NCBI GenBank assembly: GCA_025774935.1
Contig: JALGZK010000020.1
Span: forward strand, 1-14,414
Source: a bacterium
Lineage (GTDB): Bacteria > Joyebacterota > Joyebacteria > Joyebacterales > Joyebacteraceae
Reading direction: 5' to 3'
Length of the DNA: 14,414 bases
A model generated the notes under the pieces. The model worked only from the letters and a program-made list of their open reading frames with translations, was not told where the DNA came from and did not search any database. Every line of letters begins with the position of its first letter. Position 1 is the stretch's first letter. The position numbers were made by a program, and so were the translations under genes. Of this stretch, positions 1 to 7,440 are shown in pieces.

Positions 1-1
1 C

Positions 2-931
2 CCGGTGGGAGGAGTCCACGTCGCGAACCTCTCGAACATGGAGCTCTACGTCAACACGGGGCCCGACCCGCGCACGTCGTACGTCGAGTGGGTGGATCTC
101 GTGTGCCAGGGAACCACGGCCCTCGTCTGCCCTGCCGGAGACGGGACTTCCCTCCACGCTGTGATCATGGACCAGTACGGCATCCCCATGGCGGGCGTCC
201 CGGTGGACGTAGCCTACAGCTCGGCCTGCGGCACGTGCGTGTGCGAGCCGAGCACGGTCTTCACCGGCACGACGGGCGAGGCGTTCATCCCGATCCACGC
301 CGGGCTCGACGTCATCGACCATCCCGGGGGCTGCGTGGTTACGACGGACGTGGAATGCCTGGGGTTGAGCCTCCCGTGGGCGGACGGACACGGGCGTCAG
401 GGAGCTGCGATCGACTGGCTGACACCGGACGTCAGCGGCGACTGCGAAGTGGGTCTCGCCGACTTCGTCATCGTCGAAGCGGACGTAGGGACCGACCACG
501 CCCGATCGGACTATGACTGTGACGGATCAGTGTCGCTGTACGACCTCAGCATCTTCCTGTTTCACTTCGTCGCCCCCGGCAACCGCCCCGACGATCCCCA
601 CGCGTGCGAACCGATCGTGACGGGAATCGAGGAGGGCGACGACCTCGAGCCGCGAACCGCAGAACTCCGGCAGAACTACCCCAACCCGTTCAATCCGCTC
701 ACGCACATCGTGTTCTCGGTGAGCGAGCCCGGAAGGGTAACGATCAGGGTCTACGACATCTCGGGGAGACCGGTCAGGACGCTCGTTGACGCGTGGCGAG
801 GGACGGGCGATCACGAGGTGAGCTGGGACGGCAGGGACAACGACGGGCGGGAAGTCGCCTCGGGAGTCTACTTCTACAGACTCGAGGTGCCCGGGCGGCC
901 GGAGTCACGGAAGATGGTGCTCCTGCGATAG
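2..931 (+). CDS. Secreted multidomain protein, 3' part: Ig-like region, dockerin-like loops, FlgD-like sorting domain
   Basis: The frame is open to the window edge, so the 5' end is missing; the GTG at 5 has no special claim to be the start. About 309 residues are visible. Numbering from that GTG, residues 47-122 look like an invasin/Big_1-type Ig domain (MDQYGIPMAGVPV ... TGTTGEAFIPI). Residues 142-181 hold two calcium-loop motifs of dockerin type, DVSGDCEVGLAD and DYDCDGSVSLYD. Residues 223-308 are a FlgD-like Ig domain starting with NYPNPFNPLTHI, with SGVYFYRL near its end and a terminal KMVLLR. This domain is the usual C-terminal secretion/anchoring domain in FCB-group exported proteins. 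Ten cysteines in the visible part suggest disulfides outside the cytoplasm. It is the only plus-strand gene, is convergent with the next gene and is followed by a strong hairpin. Its enzymatic or binding role lies in the missing part and is unknown. Confidence 0.85.
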   Translation, partial: PVGGVHVANLSNMELYVNTGPDPRTSYVEWVDLVCQGTTALVCPAGDGTSLHAVIMDQYGIPMAGVPVDVAYSSACGTCVCEPSTVFTGTTGEAFIPIHAGLDVIDHPGGCVVTTDVECLGLSLPWADGHGRQGAAIDWLTPDVSGDCEVGLADFVIVEADVGTDHARSDYDCDGSVSLYDLSIFLFHFVAPGNRPDDPHACEPIVTGIEEGDDLEPRTAELRQNYPNPFNPLTHIVFSVSEPGRVTIRVYDISGRPVRTLVDAWRGTGDHEVSWDGRDNDGREVASGVYFYRLEVPGRPESRKMVLLR

Positions 932-967
932 CGCGGGTTCGATGCGTCGTCGCAGCGCCTGGACGCT

Positions 968-1001
968 CGAGGGGCGGTCGGAACACGACCGCCCCTCGTT
1001 T
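968..1001 (+). terminator. Intrinsic terminator hairpin between convergent genes
   Basis: A perfect 13-bp stem pairs 968-980 with 986-998 around the 5-nt loop GAACA, followed by TTT. It lies 37 nt after the stop of the plus-strand gene. The U-tail favours plus-strand termination, but the GC-rich stem may also stop minus-strand transcripts leaving the gene that ends at 1044, where no U-tail follows. Confidence 0.8.
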
Positions 1002-1043
1002 CATCGTGGGAGCCCCGAGGGCCCCCGCGCTCGTTCGTCTCCG

Positions 1044-1898
1044 CTACCGGTAGAGCCCCTTGATCATCCCCCACGACGCGGGTTCCTCCACCGCCGGATC
1101 CTCGCCGTCGGGTCGAGGGACCTCCGGCGTCTCCTCGGTCGGGCCCCCCGCGCTCTCGGGATGCAGGACGACGATGCAGTCCTGGAACCGGAATGACCCG
1201 CTGTCGGCGAACGCGCCGGTCAGTGTCAGGACCATCTCCTCGCCGTGCGTCGCCGGGCCGATCGCGGCGACCAGTTCTCGTCGCCGGAACTTGAGCGTCA
1301 GGTCTTCGTAGCCGTCGGGGCCGCCCTCGCTGCAGTCGCAGCTGTCGGCATCGGCCGCCACCGGGGCGCCGACGTCCTCATAGCTCCACCGAAGAGGCGA
1401 CACCCCTTCGAGCCCGATCGACGACGGGTCGATGGAGGCGACGTCGAATCCCTCGCCGCCGAGGACCGCCACCGGGAGGACACCGTTGCTCTTGAAGTTG
1501 AAGGGGTTCGGACACGAGCCCGGCTTGATGTCGAGCGCGCCGGCTCCCCCACCGCAGGAGTCCGCGACGGTGAACGTCACTACGTCCGAGACGAACGGTT
1601 CCGGAGCGTAGTCGATGCCGACCTCGTACTCGCCCGGCCCGCAGGGAGCGTCGACCCACGGGTAGGATCCGTCGTTCACGTCTACTCCGATGAACGTCCA
1701 GGCGGTGTCGCCGTCCGCTCTCCAGTAGAGCACGAGCGTCGTGTCGGCGCAGCACGGCACGTCAGACGTCCAGCGAATGGTGTCGGGCGCACAGGGCGCG
1801 TAGCAGTCGCCGTCTGCCGGCTGCAGGATCTCGATCGAGTCGGCTCCAGCCGCACCTGTGATCGCCAGCACGAAACACACGATCATGAGCTGTCTCAT
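1044..1898 (-). CDS. Exported two-domain protein with C-terminal WGMIKGLYR tag
   Basis: 284 residues. I chose the ATG at 1898 because it opens a signal peptide (MRQLMIVCFVLAITGAAGA) and has GAGGGG 7 nt upstream; the 38 in-frame codons further upstream look non-coding. Residues 21-112 resemble the Ser/Thr-rich Ig-like domain of Kre9/KNH type (LQPADGDCYAPCAPDTIRWT ... GSYPWVDAP). Residues 121-245 match a recurrent uncharacterised domain of exported bacterial proteins that I know only by its opening, DIKPGSCPNPFNFKSNGVLP; it also has EGVSPLRWSYEDV and GPDGYEDLTLKF. Residues 246-275 are a Pro/Glu-rich linker, and the last nine residues are WGMIKGLYR. The mature part has ten cysteines. A weak possible promoter, TTGCCT-17-TACGGT, lies in the 222-nt gap upstream. 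Function unknown; a surface structural or adhesive role is a guess. Confidence 0.85.
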   Translation of the reverse strand: MRQLMIVCFVLAITGAAGADSIEILQPADGDCYAPCAPDTIRWTSDVPCCADTTLVLYWRADGDTAWTFIGVDVNDGSYPWVDAPCGPGEYEVGIDYAPEPFVSDVVTFTVADSCGGGAGALDIKPGSCPNPFNFKSNGVLPVAVLGGEGFDVASIDPSSIGLEGVSPLRWSYEDVGAPVAADADSCDCSEGGPDGYEDLTLKFRRRELVAAIGPATHGEEMVLTLTGAFADSGSFRFQDCIVVLHPESAGGPTEETPEVPRPDGEDPAVEEPASWGMIKGLYR

Positions 1899-2050
1899 AA
1901 TGGGACCCCTCGTTCCCGGAAGGAGGCAACGCCGCCCGGTTGCCATCGTCAGGACCTCTCGCGCCCACCGTACCGGGAAGCGCCACCCTAGGCAAGGGAA
2001 TTCTCGGGCCATCGGCCGTCACTTGTGCCCGGAGGCCAGAATGCCCCGGC

Positions 2051-2086
2051 AGCAAAGAACAGGGCCCGGGCATCTGCCCGGGCCCT
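2051..2086 (-). terminator. Intrinsic terminator after the WGWIKGLFR gene
   Basis: A perfect 11-bp stem pairs 2061-2071 with 2076-2086 around a 4-nt loop. Read on the minus strand it is followed by GTTCTTTGCT (2060 down to 2051), a moderately U-rich tail. It lies about 34 nt after the stop at 2121 and separates this gene from the next minus-strand gene, which therefore probably has its own promoter. Confidence 0.7.
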
Positions 2087-2120
2087 CGTCACTTGCCTGA
2101 ATCCCGCCGCGCGGAGTCAG

Positions 2121-2780
2121 TTAGCGGAACAGCCCCTTGATCCACCCCCACGCGTGGCTTTCGACCGGCTGCTCGCACTCGTACGTGTGGAGGTCTCCGA
2201 AGATCATAATCTCGTTCGTTCCGGGGGGATTCACGAACCGGAAGTTCCCCGACGTGGCCGCCCCGTAGCCACAGATGTCCTCGAAGACACCCGTGCCCTG
2301 GTCGGGGTCGACCGCGAGTGTCGCCGTGAGCTGGCAGTTCCCGTGCTTCTCGGACTGCGAGAGCACGCCGTCGGCATCGTCGTCGCGCAGCATGATCGTG
2401 AGGCTCGCGGATCCTCCGACGATCCCGCCCGGAGCGACCGTGTCGAACCCGAACGCGGGGGCCGCCGGCAGCGGCTCCGCGTAGAAGTACCCGAACCACG
2501 CCTCCGACCCCGGGGTGTCGTCGTAGTTGCCGGCGAAGAACGTCTCCCAGATGTAGTCGAAGCGTGCCGTCGTGTCCGCCGCGTCGGGCCAGAGCGAATC
2601 GTCGACCGAGAGATACCAGACGCCGGTGAGTCCGGAGAGGAAGGTGCCGCTGTAGGCCGCCCCGTTCACGAGAAAGCTCCCCGATCCCGTGAGCGCGTAG
2701 TTGTAGTCCTCGGCTGCGGCCGGCGCCGCGGCGAGCGCGAGCGCCGCGAGCACCGCGAGGATGGTCCTGATTCCCATCAT
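2121..2780 (-). CDS. Exported protein of unknown function with C-terminal WGWIKGLFR tag
   Basis: 219 residues from the ATG at 2780 (a second ATG follows directly), with GAGGG 8 nt upstream. Residues 1-23 are a signal peptide ending in AAPAAA. The mature part is rich in Gly, aromatic and acidic residues, with no transmembrane segment and no family that I recognise. It reads like a beta-sandwich; residues 133-144 (DDDADGVLSQSE) resemble one EF-hand-like calcium loop. The C-terminus, CEQPVESHA followed by WGWIKGLFR, closely matches the end of the PKD protein at 13234-14274 (CSPVESQS followed by WGAIKGIYR), although the bodies are unrelated. It starts 39 nt after the protease gene, so the two are probably co-transcribed, and it ends before a terminator. 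No function is assigned. Confidence 0.8.
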   Translation of the reverse strand: MMGIRTILAVLAALALAAAPAAAEDYNYALTGSGSFLVNGAAYSGTFLSGLTGVWYLSVDDSLWPDAADTTARFDYIWETFFAGNYDDTPGSEAWFGYFYAEPLPAAPAFGFDTVAPGGIVGGSASLTIMLRDDDADGVLSQSEKHGNCQLTATLAVDPDQGTGVFEDICGYGAATSGNFRFVNPPGTNEIMIFGDLHTYECEQPVESHAWGWIKGLFR

Positions 2781-2819
2781 GGTCGTTGCCCTCTTCAGCG
2801 TCCCCCCTGCCCCAGCCGT

Positions 2820-5360
2820 CTATCTCAGGAGGATCATCTTCCTCGCCAGCTCCTGCCCGTCCGCGGTGAGCCTGTAGAAGTAGATACCCGAAGCGCTCGC
2901 CTGCCCCTCGTCGGTGCGGCCGTTCCAGACCGCGACGTAGTCGTTCGCGGCAAGCTCTGCGTCCACGAGCCTGCGAACCACCTTCCCGGTCACGTCGTAG
3001 ATCCTGAGCTCGACGTGCGCCGCCCGCGGAATCGAGTACGCGATGTGAGTCACGGGATTGAACGGGTTCGGGACGTTCTGCTCGAGCGCGAACCGCCGCC
3101 CGCCGCCGTCCGGGATGCCAGTCCCGCCCGTCGTCGCGAAGTCGTCGGAGTCGTCGTGCCACGCGAGACCCGCCGCGTCGCGCGCGATCACGCGAACCCT
3201 GCAGGTCGTGCTCGAGGTGTCGGGCACGCTCCACGCGAACGAACCGTCGTTCTCCTCACCCGCCGCCACGGCGTCCGGGAACGTCGCCCCGCTGTCCCAC
3301 GAGCACAGGATGTCGATCGAGGTCACGCCGGCGTTGTCCGTGGCCTCCCAGGTGATCTCGTGGGTCTCGCCGCCGGGGAGCTCCTCGCCTCCGACGGGTG
3401 AGGTGAGCGTCACCTCGGGCTGCTCCGTGTCGGGCCAGGCTCCGCCCGCGAGCCACTCGAGACTCCGTCGCATGATGGTGTCGCGGTCTGCCGAGTTCGT
3501 GACCCCTTCGAGACCGAAAGCGAGGTAGACGAGCCTGTGCGGGTCGTCGATCCTGATGGCGCCCACGGTGCCCGGGGCATACTCGAAGACCGGCACCGCT
3601 CCGCTCCTCGGCTCGATCTCGCTCGGATAGAACTGGTTCATGGCGCACCCCTCGCCGTTCAGCGTGAACGAGAGGCCGTCGCCGATCGGGTCGCCCGGAA
3701 CGCCGGTGAGACTCCGGAACCCGGAGTCGTCCTCGATATAGTCTGCGTGGAGGTAGTCCTCATAGAAGTTGATGAGGATCGGGTCGCCGTCGTGGTTCAT
3801 GAACCACCCGATGTCCTCCCCGGAGATCATGAGCGGACGGCCTGCGTCGAGATAGGACTCGAGCGCCGAGCGGTTGTTGTCACCGAGCTTCCCGCCCCAG
3901 CCGTTGTCCCACACGACGACCGCGTACCGCTCGAGCTCCTCGAGCGGGACGTCGCCGTCGAGCTCCTCGATCCACATGTTGAACGGATAGCCCGTGTTCT
4001 CGAGCGCGCCCTGGAAGTACGACTGCGTCGACTCGCCGCCGTCGTCGTCAACGAGAAGCACCGGCACCGGCCCGAGGATGATCGAGAACGTGTCGCTCCG
4101 GGCGTATCTGGACGTAGCGGTGATCGAGAGGACGAACTCGACGCTCTCGCCGACCGGCGCGAACTGGTCGACCGTGAACTCGAACGGGGGCGTCCCCGAC
4201 GAGGACTCGCCCGCGGCCAGGTTCCCGAAGGACGAGGTTCCCTGGGTGATCGTCACGTGGCTCGAGGCGGTCGTGAGGGTCGCGGCGACTCCCGTCCGGT
4301 CGGGGGCCAGGAGGTCGTTCTTGAGCGTTACCGGAAAGGAGACCGTCTCACCAGGGTCCGCATGTCCGTCGCCGTCGCCCGAGCCCGGACGCCCGCGCCC
4401 GTCGAGGACCGTGTGCCCCTTGTAGACGATCTCGGTTCCCTCGTAGTAGTAGAGGAGCTGGGCGGTCGAGGCGAAGTTGCACGTGCCGTACTTGATCCAG
4501 AAGTAGCCGCCGAGGTCGCCGAAGTTCTCCCCCCAGCTGTTCTTGCAGAGCCACGCTCCCTCTCCGCCGCACAGGTCGTCGTCCCACCCGAGGCAGACGA
4601 CCGCGTGGTTCGGAGGGTCGTCGCCCTCATGCTCGTAGCAGCCGGAACCGTAGTCGCCGAAGCTGCTGTAGACGCGGAAGGTGACGGCGATGGGGGCGGT
4701 CATGATCGCGGTCTTGAGCGCTGCCACGCTGTTCGGGACGTCGACCCACTCGCTCGTGACCGCGACCTTCCCGCACGGTTCGTCGGTGCACGGCAGCGTG
4801 TCGTCGCCCTGGTACGGCATGCAGCCCTCGAGGACAGCGCCGTACTCGCGGACGTAGCCCCAGGCCCATGACATCCACCCGCCGTCGCACCCGTAGCCCG
4901 GCGTCGCGCAGGAGAGGATCTGCTGCTCCGAGAGGTCGTACTCGATCCCCTCGTGGATCTTGACCACCGCTTCGAGCACGCCCGTCGCGGCGAAGTCCCA
5001 GCAGCTCCCGCAGCCGCCCTGGTGCTTGACGGCCGTCATCCCGTCGTAGTCGCGCCAGTCGAACGAGGTCGGAAGGTCGCGCCGCACGGGGAACTGGGAC
5101 TCGTCGAGGGCGGCAAACCTCCGCGCGACCTCCGGCGGAATCCGCAACCCGAGGAGCCCCTCGAACTCCTCGTCGGTCAGGTCGGAGGTCCAGTTCCGCT
5201 TCGCGGTCCAGTGCTGCCCCCGCGCGTCGATCTCGCTCTGGAGGGCCTCGATCTCCGGATCGGTCCCCCGCTCCGGGGCGGCCAGCGCGTCTGCCGGCGT
5301 CGCGAGCACGAACGCGCCGACGAGGCAGAACGCAACGAAATACCCGGGGATACGCCGCAT
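2820..5360 (-). CDS. Secreted papain-family (C1) cysteine protease with FlgD-like sorting domain
   Basis: 846 residues. The ATG at 5360 is chosen because it opens a signal peptide (residues 1-27, ending ADALA) and GAGGAG lies 9 nt upstream. Residues 34-75 look like a short propeptide (IEALQSEIDARGQHWTAKRN). The C1 domain spans about 96-307 and keeps the catalytic set: Q114 and C120 in KHQGGCGSCWDFA, H252 in NHAVVCLGWDDD, N274 in CKNSWGENFGD. Next come a beta-sandwich opening GSGDGDGHADPGETV (about 315-430), a segment opening PVLLVDDDGGESTQSYFQ that resembles ThuA/amidotransferase-like folds (about 432-640), an Ig-like domain (647-745), and a FlgD-like domain (757-846) with NVPNPFNPVTHI, SGIYFYRL and a terminal KMILLR. 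It is likely surface-attached or released by a C-terminal-signal secretion route. Its substrate is unknown. A promoter lies at 5410-5438. Confidence 0.93.
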   Translation of the reverse strand: MRRIPGYFVAFCLVGAFVLATPADALAAPERGTDPEIEALQSEIDARGQHWTAKRNWTSDLTDEEFEGLLGLRIPPEVARRFAALDESQFPVRRDLPTSFDWRDYDGMTAVKHQGGCGSCWDFAATGVLEAVVKIHEGIEYDLSEQQILSCATPGYGCDGGWMSWAWGYVREYGAVLEGCMPYQGDDTLPCTDEPCGKVAVTSEWVDVPNSVAALKTAIMTAPIAVTFRVYSSFGDYGSGCYEHEGDDPPNHAVVCLGWDDDLCGGEGAWLCKNSWGENFGDLGGYFWIKYGTCNFASTAQLLYYYEGTEIVYKGHTVLDGRGRPGSGDGDGHADPGETVSFPVTLKNDLLAPDRTGVAATLTTASSHVTITQGTSSFGNLAAGESSSGTPPFEFTVDQFAPVGESVEFVLSITATSRYARSDTFSIILGPVPVLLVDDDGGESTQSYFQGALENTGYPFNMWIEELDGDVPLEELERYAVVVWDNGWGGKLGDNNRSALESYLDAGRPLMISGEDIGWFMNHDGDPILINFYEDYLHADYIEDDSGFRSLTGVPGDPIGDGLSFTLNGEGCAMNQFYPSEIEPRSGAVPVFEYAPGTVGAIRIDDPHRLVYLAFGLEGVTNSADRDTIMRRSLEWLAGGAWPDTEQPEVTLTSPVGGEELPGGETHEITWEATDNAGVTSIDILCSWDSGATFPDAVAAGEENDGSFAWSVPDTSSTTCRVRVIARDAAGLAWHDDSDDFATTGGTGIPDGGGRRFALEQNVPNPFNPVTHIAYSIPRAAHVELRIYDVTGKVVRRLVDAELAANDYVAVWNGRTDEGQASASGIYFYRLTADGQELARKMILLR

Positions 5361-5409
5361 TTCGGCCGTCTCCTCACCTATGGGTTCAAGACAGATTGTG
5401 TCAGTTTCA

Positions 5410-5438
5410 CGTATAGCATAATCCTGACCAGTTGGCAA
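5410..5438 (-). promoter_or_regulatory. Sigma70-type promoter for the protease gene
   Basis: On the minus strand, -35 TTGCCA (5438-5433) is followed after exactly 17 nt by -10 TATACG (5415-5410), with TGC directly upstream giving an extended -10. The 91-nt gap is clearly more AT-rich than its surroundings. The predicted start, near 5403, leaves a leader of about 43 nt before the ATG at 5360. It would let the protease be transcribed apart from the comM operon. Confidence 0.6.
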
Positions 5439-5451
5439 TCAGAGAGCCCAC

Positions 5452-7002
5452 CTATCGTACACCCGCGGGCCCGGTCCGGTCGAGACTCCGGTACTGGACC
5501 GCCTCCGCGACGTGCGAGGCCTCCAGTGCCTCGGCGCCGGCCAGGTCCGCTATCGTCCGGGCGATCCGGAGCACGCGGTGGTAGGCACGCGCGGAGAGCC
5601 CGAGCCTCGAGACGGCTCCCTGGAGGATGGCGCGCCCCGCTCCGCTCAGGGCCGCCACCCGGGGGAGCCGGCCGACCGGGAGCCCGGCGTTCGTCAGGGC
5701 GCCGGCTCCGGCCGCCCGCGCGGCCTGGACTGCCCGCGCCTTCTCGACGCGGCCACGCACGGCCTCGCTCGTCTCCCCCGCGGACGGCGTCTCGCCCCCG
5801 AGCTCCCCCACCGAGGGAGGGAGAACGTGAACCTGGATGTCGATCCGGTCCATGAGCGGACCGGAGACGCGAGAGAGGTAGCGCAGCACCGACGCGGGTG
5901 TGCACCGGCAGGGCTTCGTCGGATGCCCGAGGTTCCCGCAGGGACACGGGTTCATGCTGGCGACGAGCATGAAGTCCGAGGGGAACGTGACCGTCGACAT
6001 CGCCCGCGCAATCGTGACGCTCCCCTCCTCGAGCGGCTGGCGGAGCGCCTCGAGCGCGTTCCGCCGGAACTCCGGCAGCTCGTCGAGACAGAGCACGCCC
6101 GCGTGCGCGAGACTGATCTCTCCCGGCCGCGGGACGCGTCCGCCCCCGACGAGCGCACCCTCGGAGACCGTGTGGTGGGGGGCCCGGAATGGCCGGCGCC
6201 GGAGAAGCCCCGCGCCGGGCGGAAGCAACCCGGCGACGCTCCAGACCATCGTCGCGACGAGCGCCTCGCCCCGCGTCAACGAGGGCAGGATCCCGGGAAG
6301 CCGCTTCGCGAGCATCGTCTTCCCGACCCCCGGCGGTCCGACCATGAGGAGGTTGTGCCCGCCGGCCGCCGCCACCTCGAGGGCGCGCTTCACGGTCGCC
6401 TGCCCCCGGACCTCGGCCAGGTCGGGCGGCCGTCCGCGCGCGCAGTCTCCCGTCGCGCGTCGCTCCGCGTCTCCGGGGTTCTCGTCCGGCGGGCCGCCCG
6501 AGAGCACACGCACAGCGGCCCTCAGGCTCCCGACGGGAAGGACGCGGAGCGAGTCGAGTGCCGCGGCCTCCGGCGCGTTCCCGGACGGAACCAGCACGCC
6601 CGCGAGCCCCTCGCGCTCCGCCGCGATCGCGACCGGGAGGATGCCGTTCACCCGGCGCGTCGAGCCGTCGAGCGCGAGCTCGCCCGCGATGGCGTATCGG
6701 TCGAGCAACCGGCGGTCGACCTGCCCCGTCGCGGCGAGGATCCCGATCGCTATCGGGAGGTCGAACCCCGCACCCTCCTTCCTGACGTCGGCCGGCGCGA
6801 GGTTCACCGTGATGCGCTCCGCCGGAAACGTGAGCCCGGAGTTCCTGATCGCCGACGCGACCCGGTCGCGCCCCTCGCGCACTGCGCTGTCGCCGAGACC
6901 CACCGTCGCGAACGACGGGAGCCCCCGGCTGACGTCTGCCTCCACCCGAACGATGTACCCTTCGATCCCAGACACCCCTCCTGAGAACACCGTCGCGAGC
7001 AC
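5452..7002 (-). CDS. comM: ComM/YifB family Mg-chelatase-like AAA+ ATPase
   Basis: 516 residues, close to the usual 500-510. ComM is a hexameric AAA+ motor that promotes branch migration when DNA taken up in transformation is integrated; many non-competent bacteria also keep it. The start is GTG at 7002, because MLATVFSGGVSGIEGY is the family N-terminus and GGAGG (7014-7010) lies 7 nt upstream; the ATG at 7023 would place that ribosome site inside the gene. Residues 1-165 are the Lon-protease-like N-domain. The AAA+ core has Walker A GPPGVGKTM (222-230), Walker B VLCLDELPE (303-311) and the Cys cluster NPCPCGNLGHPTKPCRC (351-367). The C-terminal Mg-chelatase domain includes LSARAYHRVLRIARTIADL. 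The gene begins 4 nt after the yraN stop, so translation is probably coupled. Confidence 0.96.
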   Translation of the reverse strand: MLATVFSGGVSGIEGYIVRVEADVSRGLPSFATVGLGDSAVREGRDRVASAIRNSGLTFPAERITVNLAPADVRKEGAGFDLPIAIGILAATGQVDRRLLDRYAIAGELALDGSTRRVNGILPVAIAAEREGLAGVLVPSGNAPEAAALDSLRVLPVGSLRAAVRVLSGGPPDENPGDAERRATGDCARGRPPDLAEVRGQATVKRALEVAAAGGHNLLMVGPPGVGKTMLAKRLPGILPSLTRGEALVATMVWSVAGLLPPGAGLLRRRPFRAPHHTVSEGALVGGGRVPRPGEISLAHAGVLCLDELPEFRRNALEALRQPLEEGSVTIARAMSTVTFPSDFMLVASMNPCPCGNLGHPTKPCRCTPASVLRYLSRVSGPLMDRIDIQVHVLPPSVGELGGETPSAGETSEAVRGRVEKARAVQAARAAGAGALTNAGLPVGRLPRVAALSGAGRAILQGAVSRLGLSARAYHRVLRIARTIADLAGAEALEASHVAEAVQYRSLDRTGPAGVR

Positions 7003-7006
7003 GGCT

Positions 7007-7378
7007 TCACCTCCCCTCCGCATCGAACGCCCCCGCCACGTGCTCGACGACGAGCGCGGTCCCGCCTCTCCCGAGCCTTACCTCTATGACGTCGAACCTG
7101 CACGGCGACGACTCGCGCCGCCGTTCCGAGAGGTAGCCGCGCGCGGCCAGGACGATGTGACGCATCTTCCTCGCATCGACGGCCTCCCGCGGTAGCCCGC
7201 GAGCCACGGAGCCCCGGAACTTCACCTCGACGAAGACGAGCCGCCCGCCCTTCTCGGCGACGACGTCGATCTCCTTCCGGAGGAACCGGTAGTTGCGCTC
7301 GAGCACCGAGTAGCCGCGCATGCGAAGGAAGCACGCCGCGATCTCCTCGGCGAGCGAGCCGATGCCGCTCGTGTGCAT
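7007..7378 (-). CDS. yraN: YraN/UPF0102 family nuclease-like protein
   Basis: 123 residues, usual for the family, which has a restriction-endonuclease-like (Holliday-junction-resolvase-like) fold and no firmly established role. Conserved features: GYSVLERNYRFLRKEIDVVA (residues 22-41), then RLVFVEVKFR (46-55). E36, D38, E51 and K53 form the expected E-x-D ... E-x-K nuclease signature. The ATG at 7378 is chosen because MHTSGIGSLAEEIAACFL aligns with the usual N-terminus; the ribosome site there is weak, and the upstream frame extension is arginine/proline-rich and unlike protein. It lies between rnhB and comM, a widespread arrangement. A DNA processing or repair role is inferred from the fold. 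Confidence 0.92.
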   Translation of the reverse strand: MHTSGIGSLAEEIAACFLRMRGYSVLERNYRFLRKEIDVVAEKGGRLVFVEVKFRGSVARGLPREAVDARKMRHIVLAARGYLSERRRESSPCRFDVIEVRLGRGGTALVVEHVAGAFDAEGR

Positions 7379-7440
7379 GGACGTGGTCCCAAGGGGAAAC
7401 GTGGGGGTGTGTCGCCGCCGGCCCGGGTTGCCGGCGCCCG

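Noticed and set aside
1899-2012. N-terminal extension of the gene ending at 1044, up to an upstream start at 2012
   Set aside because: The internal ATG at 1898 opens a clear signal peptide with a ribosome site; the 38 upstream codons would bury it.
2025-4871. Long plus-strand frames (2025-3401 and 3537-4871) opposite the protease region
   Set aside because: Same cause: they mirror minus-strand genes that have signal peptides, domains and catalytic motifs, and their own products show only arginine/valine-rich low complexity.
7379-7440. A third copy of the rnhB 15-bp repeat in the rnhB-yraN gap
   Set aside because: The similar GC-rich stretch is offset by one base and matches at only about ten of fifteen positions, so it is not a supported repeat copy.
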